Source: Lachnospiraceae bacterium
GTDB lineage: Bacteria > Bacillota > Clostridia > Lachnospirales > Lachnospiraceae
Reading direction: 5' to 3'
Assembly (NCBI GenBank): GCA_017612555.1
Contig: JAGAFR010000080.1
Coordinates: 1 to 60,357 of the forward strand
Length of the DNA stretch: 60,357 nucleotides
Part shown: one piece after another, positions 28,051 to 35,831 of the stretch
Layout of the letters: the number at the start of each line of letters is the position of its first letter
How positions within the stretch are numbered: the first letter of the stretch is position 1
Program-made: the position numbers and the translations under genes
Notes under the pieces: generated by a model
Told to the model about the DNA's origin: nothing
The model's database searches: none
The model's input: only the letters and a program-made list of their open reading frames with translations

Positions 28051-28079
28051 TTGACATAATCTTGGACGTGAGGTAAAAT
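28051..28079 (+). promoter_or_regulatory. promoter of the second TetR gene
   Basis: TTGACA (28051-28056), 17 bp, TAAAAT (28074-28079). The predicted start, about 28086, coincides with the first base of the 13-bp tandem repeat. Confidence 0.72.
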
Positions 28080-28085
28080 AACCAT

Positions 28086-28176
28086 GTTATGTAACAAAGA
28101 TACGTAACAACGATGTGTAACAATGATACATAACAATAAAATATAACAACGATACATAACAATGATATTTAACGGG
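28086..28176 (+). repeat. seven-unit 13-bp tandem repeat in the TetR leader
   Basis: Seven consecutive 13-bp units approximate GATACRTAACAAY: 28086-28098, 28099-28111, 28112-28124, 28125-28137, 28138-28150, 28151-28163, 28164-28176. The TAAC core is kept in all seven. Units 4 and 6 are identical, and unit 5 and the two end units are the most diverged. There is no unique spacer between units, so this is not CRISPR. It occupies most of the 117-base predicted leader. Confidence 0.88.
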
Positions 28177-28202
28177 GACGTTCATAGCGGAAGGGTTGCA
28201 AA

Positions 28203-28757
28203 ATGCCTCCAAAGGAGAAGGTTTCAAAGGCAAAGGTAAGCACGACCGCCTTTGAAATGACAAGAGAATACGGGTTTTCCGCCGTTACGGCAAGGAAGCT
28301 GGCGGACAGGCTTGGATGTTCCACGCAGCCGATCTTCAGAGCATATGAGAATATGGATGAACTTCGAGCGGACCTGTTTTATATGAGCACCGACCATCTG
28401 ATCGAGCGGATGCTCGCCAAAAAGGGGAAAACACCTTCTTATATGACGATAGCCCTGGAGTATATAGATTTTGCCAGGAACGAAAAGAATCTGTTTGAAC
28501 TGATTGCATCCGTGGATGATTTCGGAACACAGACGATAAGTGAATTCCTGAAGACCGACGAGGGGTCACGGATACTTGGGAAGATCGCGGGGAATACGGA
28601 AGGTTCGCAGGCCAAAAAGCTTGAACTGTTCACGATGTTCTGGATGTTTGTTCATGGTATGGCGGCACTGATAACGGGAAACAGAGTGGAGTTTTCCGAC
28701 AGGGAGATCAGATCATATATCACTAAAGCATACGAGGGGTTTATTAAGACGATTTAG
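28203..28757 (+). CDS. TetR family transcriptional regulator
   Basis: This 184-residue protein has an N-terminal helix-turn-helix (residues about 10-55, TARKLADRLGCSTQPIFRAY) ending in an aromatic-rich recognition helix typical of TetR. The C-terminal effector domain is short and helical. A tandem repeat array precedes it. The gene is ten bases from the small membrane protein gene it probably shares a message with. Autoregulation through the repeat array is possible but not shown. Confidence 0.82.
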   Translation: MPPKEKVSKAKVSTTAFEMTREYGFSAVTARKLADRLGCSTQPIFRAYENMDELRADLFYMSTDHLIERMLAKKGKTPSYMTIALEYIDFARNEKNLFELIASVDDFGTQTISEFLKTDEGSRILGKIAGNTEGSQAKKLELFTMFWMFVHGMAALITGNRVEFSDREIRSYITKAYEGFIKTI

Positions 28758-28767
28758 GGGGAACAAA

Positions 28768-29091
28768 ATGAGCGAAGGTCAGAGAAGAAGGGCAAGACGT
28801 CGCAGGAAGATTTCGAGGGGATTTCGTAAGACATTCATCAACCTTGTGTTTGCACCGGCAAGGATACCGAAGATCAAACAGGATACGGTGGATATACTGA
28901 TGAAGGCATGTGAGATTGCAGCACTTACATTTGTGAGCATGCTGGTTCTTCACATAACGGTTCCGGATGTGGTAAAGAGCGGTGTCGTTATCATATGCGG
29001 AGCGATTTTCGCAACACTTTTATTTACGATCAAACTGTCGGATTATCAGGAAAAGATCGAACAGTACAGATATTACGGATTCCGTATTTAG
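28768..29091 (+). CDS. small two-span membrane protein
   Basis: This 107-residue protein has a very basic N-terminus (RRRARRRRK) and two hydrophobic segments (AALTFVSMLVLHITV and VVIICGAIFATLLF). An AGGGGGAA site lies upstream. I do not recognise a family. Co-transcription with the TetR gene suggests it is the regulator's target or a partner. Confidence 0.65.
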   Translation: MSEGQRRRARRRRKISRGFRKTFINLVFAPARIPKIKQDTVDILMKACEIAALTFVSMLVLHITVPDVVKSGVVIICGAIFATLLFTIKLSDYQEKIEQYRYYGFRI

Positions 29092-29151
29092 AAATACAAA
29101 GAGCCGAGGAAAAGGGGCCAAGGCTCTTGTAAATAGAGGGTTTATATAAAT

Positions 29152-29175
29152 GAGGGGGCACAGGCCCTCTTTTTT
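29152..29175 (+). terminator. terminator between convergent genes
   Basis: GAGGGGGC (29152-29159) pairs with GCCCTC (29164-29169), with two bulged G, around ACAG and followed by six T. A weaker stem, AAGAGCC/GGCTCTT (29099-29128), lies just upstream without a T run. Confidence 0.65.
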
Positions 29176-29184
29176 ATATGTCCT

Positions 29185-30144
29185 TTACAGTTCTATTGCG
29201 ATATCATACACCGCCGGGTTGAGCTCTTTGATGCAGTCCATGTGCTCGTTGAGAAGATCGATGTTCGTATCGTAATCTTTGTGGAAATACTTGATCAGAT
29301 TAAAATACGCCCACGCACTGTTCACATCGGGGTATACTATGGCTTTCTGGAAGTATTTTTTTGCGAAACGTGTATTGATGTATTCATGCAGGTAAACCGT
29401 ATCACCGGTGCTTGAACGGACTTCTCCGATCATATAGAACAACCCGAGTCTGTTGGCAGCGTAAGGTTCATATCTGTCGGCTGAGATGGTCAGATAATGG
29501 ACATAATCATTTACATGGGTCGCAAGGTCTCCGATCTCGCCTACTATCATATCTGCTTCTTTTGCGGCAAGGTTGTTACATGCAAACACGTATCCTTCTT
29601 CGGCGGCATCTTCAAAGTACTGTTCGGCCGTTGTATCGCCGTCGAGTTTTTTCGCCAGATCCGGAGATTCCTTCAGTATCCTTCCTATAAGGTTAAGAGC
29701 AGCCGGAGATCTCGTGGAGGAAAGAGTTGCCATAGCAAGATCGAGCGCCGCATCAAGCCGCTCATCTCTTGACATTCTTTCGATCTCGTCGATCGTCTCA
29801 CATTTTTTCAGAACGGATTCGCATTTGTAGTTAACAAGATAATAACCGAGAACGTAAAAGGCAAGAGGCGTTCCGTTGCCGCTGCACGTTATACCGTCTT
29901 CGGAAAATGTAAGACCTGCCGCCTCGCAGTATAAAGGAAAAGCTTTGCTGTAGTTGTTCTTGCAGTTTATCTTGCGATAAAAGAGAAGATCGGCGTACGA
30001 TTTCAGAGCAGCTTTATTTCCGGTAAGAGCCAGACATATTATCTCGCGTTCTGCGGAAGGAGAACTGTAACCGTATTTCTCAAATACAGTCTCATTAAGT
30101 ATCAGCTCATCGTTTTTGTATGTGTTGTTACACGTTATCTTCAT
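29185..30144 (-). CDS. SEL1/TPR-like repeat protein
   Basis: This 319-residue soluble protein is rich in helix-pair repeats with SEL1-like patterns (YFEDAAEEGYVFACNNLA, then YAANRLGLFYMIGE). Such proteins scaffold other proteins; no enzyme motif is seen. The ATG at 30144 follows GGGAGGGG and lies inside the end of the upstream membrane gene (17-base overlap). An in-frame start 36 bases earlier lacks a site. It is the third gene of the minus-strand unit. Confidence 0.68.
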   Translation of the reverse strand: MKITCNNTYKNDELILNETVFEKYGYSSPSAEREIICLALTGNKAALKSYADLLFYRKINCKNNYSKAFPLYCEAAGLTFSEDGITCSGNGTPLAFYVLGYYLVNYKCESVLKKCETIDEIERMSRDERLDAALDLAMATLSSTRSPAALNLIGRILKESPDLAKKLDGDTTAEQYFEDAAEEGYVFACNNLAAKEADMIVGEIGDLATHVNDYVHYLTISADRYEPYAANRLGLFYMIGEVRSSTGDTVYLHEYINTRFAKKYFQKAIVYPDVNSAWAYFNLIKYFHKDYDTNIDLLNEHMDCIKELNPAVYDIAIEL

Positions 30145-31903
30145 CAGACCCCTCCCTATTTTTTGTTTCAAGGCTTCCAAGCGTTATCGCCATGATCATC
30201 GGAAGCGAACAAAACAATGCATACATATATCTGAACTCCGAAAAAACAGGAGATGATATGAGCAGGGAAAGAATTATCGCCAATATCGGTATGGTGGAGA
30301 GCGTCGCAGTCCTGTTACCGGTGAAGAGACTTACCGCCAAAAGAATAAGAAGTATCCATACGGCAAGTCCTATGGATGTGAGCAACTGAAGAACGGTGTT
30401 GTTATAGTAAAGCCACAGATACTCATCCATAGCATGAAGAACGCCTTCAGACCTGATCGTTCTTGTTATACCGTAAGGATTTTCCTGTACATCCCAGTAC
30501 CAGACCCAGTAGTCATATCCGCTGTTCCAGTATCCGCACGTACTGTCGACCCAGGCGATCACATATGTCATCGGATTATGCGAAAGAGTCCGGAGATACA
30601 CACCTGCATAGGCGCTCATGTTCTGTGACAGATGATCCTGGTTCCCGAAGTCCCTTATCAGGTTCTTGATCGGATCCGATATGGTGGGGTCATAAGATTC
30701 TTTTGCCGAGTCGATATCGATTATCTGAGAAATGAGCGCTCTGTCACCGTCCTCTATAAACCCGTCTTCCGCTATGACACGCGCTACCTGCTGAAGCGGA
30801 ATGGAAAGAGATTCCACGGTATCCGGCGGTGTGACGCTAAACAGCTTTAACACGCCGTATTTTAATATAAGGCAGACGAGTATCGTCATACCCGTGATGA
30901 TCAAAAGCTTCTTCTGCTTTCTTGCAAGCAGGATAAGTGCCAGAAATACAAATACGTAAGCAAACATACCGTTACTTCTGAAAAGGCATATGAACGGTCC
31001 GCATACGGAAAATCCGATATAGTTAAGCCTCATGTTTCCTTTTCGTGTCATGATCCTTATGAAGAATGTGATAAGGCATGCAACAAATGCTCCGAAGGGA
31101 ACGTCCTTCCAAAGAGTAAAAGAATACATGAAATGAAAAGGCATAACGCAGTACCAGATCGAGGTCGCAACAAGCACCCACCGCGGCAGTCCAAGCACTG
31201 CCATATTATAAATGACGAAAGAAAAAACAGTGACCATAAAAATGATCTGGACAATTATAAAACCGGCAACTGCCGAATTGATATTTCCAAAGACAGCAAG
31301 CCCTGCGCGAAGGAAAAGACCGATCACGACAGAGTGATAGAAAGGATGATGATTCGAATACTGTCCGGTAAAGAACTGGCCTATCTGATCGATGGAATCG
31401 ACGGAGAGGATACCGGGATAATAGCAGCACAGATATATTGTCATATAAATGATCAGCATTGCGGTAAACGGAATACAGAAGAAGAAAAGTTTACTCTTAC
31501 TGCTTTCTTCCGAAGGTGTGAACATGATCTTTTCCGGATCGTGCCGGATAAAAACAAGAATGTTTAATACGATCACATATACGCCCGACATGAGGATGAG
31601 TACCAGAAGGAGCTTACAGATCCGAACGAACATTGCACTTCTTATATCCGGCATTACGGGATGGAGCCAGATCTTATGATTGGCAAGTGTTATGAACACG
31701 GCAGCTATGAACGATACTATAATGATGGAGCGGGGTGTCCGGTATTTCCTGTCGGTACCATCGGTGCGGTTTTTAAGAAGACAGTAGAACGCAGCGAGGC
31801 CTGCTATCAGATAGGGCGCAAAATATGAGCCGGAATCAAGAAGTGTCAGTAGGCATAATACCATGCATAAAAGACTCACCCAAAATGATCTTTTACTCAT
31901 CAA
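30128..31903 (-). CDS. DUF6020-like polytopic membrane protein
   Basis: This 591-residue protein has about a dozen hydrophobic spans. The stretch YYPGILSVDSIDQIGQ and the following SNHHPFYHSV resemble DUF6020 proteins, which look like membrane glycosyltransferases of the GT-C fold; the Asp and His residues in those loops would be candidate active-site positions. This is inferred from pattern and memory. It overlaps the genes on both sides (4 and 17 bases), so it is tightly coupled to them. Confidence 0.65.
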   Translation of the reverse strand: MMSKRSFWVSLLCMVLCLLTLLDSGSYFAPYLIAGLAAFYCLLKNRTDGTDRKYRTPRSIIIVSFIAAVFITLANHKIWLHPVMPDIRSAMFVRICKLLLVLILMSGVYVIVLNILVFIRHDPEKIMFTPSEESSKSKLFFFCIPFTAMLIIYMTIYLCCYYPGILSVDSIDQIGQFFTGQYSNHHPFYHSVVIGLFLRAGLAVFGNINSAVAGFIIVQIIFMVTVFSFVIYNMAVLGLPRWVLVATSIWYCVMPFHFMYSFTLWKDVPFGAFVACLITFFIRIMTRKGNMRLNYIGFSVCGPFICLFRSNGMFAYVFVFLALILLARKQKKLLIITGMTILVCLILKYGVLKLFSVTPPDTVESLSIPLQQVARVIAEDGFIEDGDRALISQIIDIDSAKESYDPTISDPIKNLIRDFGNQDHLSQNMSAYAGVYLRTLSHNPMTYVIAWVDSTCGYWNSGYDYWVWYWDVQENPYGITRTIRSEGVLHAMDEYLWLYYNNTVLQLLTSIGLAVWILLILLAVSLFTGNRTATLSTIPILAIILSLLISSPVFSEFRYMYALFCSLPMIMAITLGSLETKNREGSDEDNV

Positions 31904-33528
31904 TAATCACCTTTCGTGTCATACGGATACGGATCCGAGAATACCGGCTCAAAGTTGTCGAAAACATTCCTGTCGAATACGAGAATGTACAGGTTGTCTT
32001 CATATTTGATCTGTTCGATACTGTTTTTTACAAGTGTATCTTTTGTATATTCAAGTTCTTCGTTATCGACCGCGACAAAGTACCTGTCGCACCCTTTTAC
32101 ATCCTCGTAATCGGATGGCTGTGACTGATAATGCCTTACCCCGTAACGGCCGTCGGGCCAAAATACGATAGGGCTTACATGGATACTGTCATCACTGAGG
32201 ACCGTAACGGCATTTGCGGAATTCCAAAACGAAGAATATCCCCGGGTAAGTCCGTGCTCCTTATACAGCTCGATAAGGTTATCGTTCCTGTTGGCGTTAA
32301 GAGCAGAAGGAATGCGCTTTACGGTCAGCATCGCAAGAAATGTGCAGACACAGATGATGGGAACGACGAGTACAAACCAGCGGACAAGCTTTTTGTTCTT
32401 CAACATATACACAGTGTATGTGATCGTCAGCATAATGGCGGTACATACAAGACCGGAAAGGCGCCAGTTGGATACAAGTGCGTAACTGACGGAGTATGTC
32501 AGCATCGTCATTCCGAACATTATCCAGTAATAGATGATGAACAGGCGGATCATGCGGTTTTCGATCTTTTTGTAGGAAAATGCCGCAAACACCGGAACGA
32601 TAAGTATCAAAAGGGCCAGAACATACATGCACAATATCCTGATCCCGTCAAATGACATCATCATGACATCGGAATGGGAGCTTTCCGTAAGGACTTTGAT
32701 CCATTCAAGAAGAAAAGGACTCTGCTTCCATACCCAGCCGTCCGAGGGAAGAAGAGCGGTGATCGAATCCTCGTAGTTGTTGCTGCCAAAGAAAAGACAC
32801 TTGATCAAAAACCCTGCAAGACCGCCTGCGATGATATACGCCATGCTTTTGATGAACGGTCTGTCGCCTTCATAAGAGATGGGCTTCGGGTCGAAGTAAC
32901 GCTCCAGGACAAGACAGCCTGCAAGCGGTATGAAGAACAGAACGATGGTAGCCATGCCGTTTGTGCAGCAGAGCATGCACCATATCGCAAGAGCAATGGT
33001 AACGATCGTTGAGCGCTTTCCTTCAGGCGTAAAGAAGCTCGAATGTTTCAGCATAAGGAATCCGATGCACATGAACACCACAGCCAGACTGTAGTGGATT
33101 ATATGTCCGTAGAATATCATCCTTGTGATCTGCGAACTGCACATCAGTATCATGGTGATACCGGACAGGACAGACGCTTCACCGACGGAAAAGTCAAGTG
33201 CCTTGAAGAATACAAAGAGTGATGCGGCAAATATGATCAAAAAGACCGTCATGCCGAGCTGGTGAGAAAAATAAGTAAGACCGAAAACGGAGACGATGGG
33301 TATCATCAGAGGTATTCCCGAAAACGGTATAAAATACGCGTACCAGTAATCCGGATCATAGAAGTGGCCGCTCTTTACAGCCGCATTGGCCCACAGGAGC
33401 GTATCCGTGTAGTCGCCGTTATACTCCGCACGGCATCTCTTCCATATAAAAAATACAACAACAAAAAGACTCAGAACAAAAACGCCGAGTCCGAACAGAT
33501 CCGAAATCAATTTTCTGTGTTTCTTCAT
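31900..33528 (-). CDS. polytopic membrane protein, GT-C glycosyltransferase-like
   Basis: This 542-residue protein has 11 to 13 hydrophobic spans and a C-terminal extracellular-looking domain of about 120 residues. The early loop EYNGDYTDTLLWANA and the FYDPDYW motif recall Asp-containing first loops of GT-C glycosyltransferases; the family assignment is tentative. The promoter puts transcription near 33545, so the first in-frame ATG (33546) would not be transcribed whole. The ATG at 33528, with a weak GGAT, is the best of the remaining starts (33543, 33537, 33528). Confidence 0.58.
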   Translation of the reverse strand: MKKHRKLISDLFGLGVFVLSLFVVVFFIWKRCRAEYNGDYTDTLLWANAAVKSGHFYDPDYWYAYFIPFSGIPLMIPIVSVFGLTYFSHQLGMTVFLIIFAASLFVFFKALDFSVGEASVLSGITMILMCSSQITRMIFYGHIIHYSLAVVFMCIGFLMLKHSSFFTPEGKRSTIVTIALAIWCMLCCTNGMATIVLFFIPLAGCLVLERYFDPKPISYEGDRPFIKSMAYIIAGGLAGFLIKCLFFGSNNYEDSITALLPSDGWVWKQSPFLLEWIKVLTESSHSDVMMMSFDGIRILCMYVLALLILIVPVFAAFSYKKIENRMIRLFIIYYWIMFGMTMLTYSVSYALVSNWRLSGLVCTAIMLTITYTVYMLKNKKLVRWFVLVVPIICVCTFLAMLTVKRIPSALNANRNDNLIELYKEHGLTRGYSSFWNSANAVTVLSDDSIHVSPIVFWPDGRYGVRHYQSQPSDYEDVKGCDRYFVAVDNEELEYTKDTLVKNSIEQIKYEDNLYILVFDRNVFDNFEPVFSDPYPYDTKGDY

Positions 33529-33551
33529 TAGATCCATAAACATCACATAAG

Positions 33552-33581
33552 ATTATATACCGAGAAAGGCGCTCATTTCAA
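33552..33581 (-). promoter_or_regulatory. promoter of the minus-strand membrane unit
   Basis: Minus strand: TTGAAA (33581-33576), 18 bp, TATAAT (33557-33552), predicted start near 33545. The leader is therefore at most 17 bases. Confidence 0.62.
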
Positions 33582-33599
33582 TTACAATATCTGCATCCG

Positions 33600-33628
33600 T
33601 TGACAAGGGATATATCCGGGTACATACT
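33600..33628 (+). promoter_or_regulatory. ybaK promoter
   Basis: TTGACA (33600-33605), 17 bp, CATACT (33623-33628). The spacer contains the palindrome GATATATC. The -10 box is weak. Confidence 0.5.
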
Positions 33629-33657
33629 TATACGGAAGAAATCAAGGCGGTTTATCA

Positions 33658-34134
33658 ATGAAAAAAGAAGAAAAGACGAACGTCATGAGGGTTCTCGACG
33701 GGAAGAAGATATCCTACGAGAGCCATTTATATGAGCCGGATCCAACACTTACGGGAGAAGAGATAGCACGGATCCTGGGTGAAGAAGCCGATCGTGTGTT
33801 CAAGACACTTGTAACGGTGGGAAAATCCGGAGAGCACTTCGTGTTCGTTGTTCCGGTAAAATGCGGGCTTGATCTTAAGAAGGCGGCCAAGGTATGCGGT
33901 CAGAAGTCCGTAGAGATGATAAAGCAGAAAGAGCTCCTCCCACTTACCGGATACGTACACGGCGGATGCTCACCGATCGGGATGAAGAAACCCTTCAAAA
34001 CATTCATTCATGAAACTGCGACAACATTTGACAGGATATTTGTAAGTGCCGGCAAAGTGGGTTTTCAGATAGAGATCGCTCCCGATGATCTTATCGCGGC
34101 AGTCGGATGCATTGTGGCTGATATTGCCGAGTGA
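33658..34134 (+). CDS. ybaK: Cys-tRNA(Pro) deacylase, YbaK/EbsC family
   Basis: This 158-residue protein removes cysteine wrongly loaded on tRNA-Pro. The family pattern is clear: ADRVFKTLVTVG, then VVPVKCGLDLKKAAK with the key Lys residues, and GYVHGGCSPIGMKK, the conserved GxxSPxG-type loop. The length is typical. It has its own promoter and AAGGCGG site, and is followed after 58 bp by metF. Confidence 0.92.
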   Translation: MKKEEKTNVMRVLDGKKISYESHLYEPDPTLTGEEIARILGEEADRVFKTLVTVGKSGEHFVFVVPVKCGLDLKKAAKVCGQKSVEMIKQKELLPLTGYVHGGCSPIGMKKPFKTFIHETATTFDRIFVSAGKVGFQIEIAPDDLIAAVGCIVADIAE

Positions 34135-34155
34135 GGATTTGATTAATTCTGTTTA

Positions 34156-34184
34156 TTGTCGCTTTTCGTGATATGAGATATAAT
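34156..34184 (+). promoter_or_regulatory. metF promoter, predicted leaderless
   Basis: TTGTCG (34156-34161), 17 bp, TATAAT (34179-34184). The predicted start at 34191 is two bases before the metF ATG. There is no Shine-Dalgarno sequence and no room for a SAM riboswitch or T-box. Confidence 0.6.
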
Positions 34185-34192
34185 ATGACATT

Positions 34193-35068
34193 ATGAAGAT
34201 CACGGAATTATTGGGGTCGGATAAGAACCGGATGTCATTTGAGGTCTTTCCGCCTAAGACAAGCGACAAATTTGATACTGTTCAGGCTGCGGCAAACGCC
34301 ATTGCGGCGCTGGGGCCTTCATTCATGTCGGTCACATACGGCGCGGGTGGAGGAACGAGCAAATATACCCTTGATATCGCAAGGAGCATCGAGAAAGATC
34401 ATGGCGTGCCCTGTCTTGCACATTTAACGTGCGTTAATTCCACGAAGGAGACAGTCCGCGAACGTATACGCGATATGAAGGAAGCCGGCATAGAGAATGC
34501 CATGGCGCTTCGCGGTGACCTTACTCCCGAGATGGAAGGTAAGGACCGGAGTGAGTGGGAATATCATCATGCGATAGAGCTTATCCGTGATATAAAGGAG
34601 CAGGGCGATTTCTGTATAGGAGCCGCATGTTATCCCGAAGTGCATCCTGAGAGCAGTAATCAGAAGGAAGACATCGCACATCTTAAAGAAAAGGTTGATG
34701 CCGGAGCAGCGTTTCTTACAACGCAGATGTTCTTCGACAACAATCTGTTCTATAATTTCCTGTACAAAATACGGGAAGCAGGGATAAACTGCCCTGTCAT
34801 ACCCGGTATAATGCCTATAACAAATGCCAATCAGGTTGACCGCGCGATCAAGCTGTCGGGCTCCTTTATGCCTCAGCGGTTCAAGAGCCTTGTTGATGCA
34901 TTTGGACATGAACCGAAGGCAATGTGTCAGGCGGGCATAGCTTATGCAACGGATCAGGTGATAGATCTGTATGCGAACGGTATCAAAAATGTTCATATCT
35001 ATTCGATGAATAAACCGGATGTTGCCAAGGCGATACTTGATAATCTTTCGGAAATACTGTCAAAATGA
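34193..35068 (+). CDS. metF: methylenetetrahydrofolate reductase
   Basis: This 291-residue enzyme reduces 5,10-methylene- to 5,10-methyl-level folate (5-methyl-THF), the methyl donor for MetH. The TIM-barrel signatures are present: MSFEVFPPK at the start, FMSVTYGAGG, and MALRGD with the Asp near the flavin. The C-terminus keeps IPGIMPITN. It overlaps the activation-protein gene by four bases, so the methionine genes form one unit. It has no ribosome binding site. Confidence 0.96.
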   Translation: MKITELLGSDKNRMSFEVFPPKTSDKFDTVQAAANAIAALGPSFMSVTYGAGGGTSKYTLDIARSIEKDHGVPCLAHLTCVNSTKETVRERIRDMKEAGIENAMALRGDLTPEMEGKDRSEWEYHHAIELIRDIKEQGDFCIGAACYPEVHPESSNQKEDIAHLKEKVDAGAAFLTTQMFFDNNLFYNFLYKIREAGINCPVIPGIMPITNANQVDRAIKLSGSFMPQRFKSLVDAFGHEPKAMCQAGIAYATDQVIDLYANGIKNVHIYSMNKPDVAKAILDNLSEILSK

Positions 35069-35661
35069 GCGCGCAGGGGATAAGATCATTTGACAGGCCT
35101 GAGTACAACAGGCGGGAGATACTCAGGTATGCCCAGTGCGGCGGCTGTGATGATCCTGCGATGACGGATATGATGGAAAGTTGCATAAAAGAGTGTGACG
35201 ATCATGCATCATTTTCCTATAGGGTCTCCTACATAGTTCTTCCGATCTGTTCGCTTGATACGGATACCGGCGATATGGATATGGAGCATCTTCATATCAC
35301 GAGCCGTTCTCTTGCGAAAAACCTTGAAGGGTGCGCCGAGGTGGTTGTATTTGCCGCAACGGTAGGCCCCGGAATAGACAGACTCATAAAGAAATACACC
35401 AAAAACGATCCGGTCAGGGCACTGTTTATGCAGGCCATCGGAGCGGAAAGGGTAGAGACGCTGTGTAACCTTTTTTGCGAAACATATCCTTCAAAGCTTC
35501 GTCCGAGGTTTTCACCGGGATTCGGTGATCTGCCCCTTACGATACAGCCGGAGATACTTGCCGTGACAAATGCGAGAAAGAACCTTGCGATCACGCTTGA
35601 CAGCGGGTGCCTTATGTCGCCCAGCAAGTCTGTCACGGCTTTTGTCGGCATAGAGAACTAG
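35065..35661 (+). CDS. cobalamin-dependent methionine synthase activation protein
   Basis: This 198-residue protein corresponds to the C-terminal activation domain that longer MetH proteins carry. It helps reductive re-methylation of oxidised cob(II)alamin using SAM. Visible features are VVFAATVGPGIDRLI, the GAERVETLCN helix and the RFSPGFGDLPL loop near the SAM site. Its placement between metF and an 826-residue MetH that lacks this domain supports a split enzyme. The start overlaps metF (ATGA). Confidence 0.85.
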   Translation: MSAQGIRSFDRPEYNRREILRYAQCGGCDDPAMTDMMESCIKECDDHASFSYRVSYIVLPICSLDTDTGDMDMEHLHITSRSLAKNLEGCAEVVVFAATVGPGIDRLIKKYTKNDPVRALFMQAIGAERVETLCNLFCETYPSKLRPRFSPGFGDLPLTIQPEILAVTNARKNLAITLDSGCLMSPSKSVTAFVGIEN

Positions 35662-35687
35662 ATTTGGTATTTGAAACCACCAAAGGA

Positions 35688-35818
35688 GAGACGGAAGCAA
35701 TATTCTCGCCAAAACCTTTGGAAAGGGCCGGCGCTTGGCGAGGTTCTTTCGAGCCTAGCGTCCGTTGCGCTTGGAAATGAGCGAAAGCGCGTTTTGGAGA
35801 GAATGTTGCTTACGGCTC
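35688..35818 (+). repeat. structured intergenic element, copy B (candidate RNA)
   Basis: This is the compact 131-bp relative of copy A, between the activation gene and metH. The inner arms 35695-35715 and 35791-35811 pair at 19 of 21 positions plus one G-T, and extend weakly to 35688 and 35818. Conserved blocks are CAAAACCTTTGGA (35710-35722), GCGCTTGGCGAGG (35731-35743) and GAGCGAAAGCGCGTTTTG (35779-35796). Helices as in copy A: CGCT (35732-35735) with AGCG (35757-35760), AGG with CCT, and GCGCTT (35767-35772) with AAGCGC (35785-35790). The outer arm sequences bear no resemblance to those of copy A, yet are complementary here. Confidence 0.7.
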
Positions 35819-35831
35819 GACGAGAGAGCAT

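Noticed and set aside
28086-28176. Possible CRISPR array
   Set aside because: Repeats are 13 bp and contiguous with no spacers, and no cas gene is present.
34135-34192. SAM riboswitch or T-box before metF
   Set aside because: Only 58 bp lie between ybaK and metF, with a promoter ending nine bases from the ATG; no T-box TGGN or SAM aptamer core is visible.
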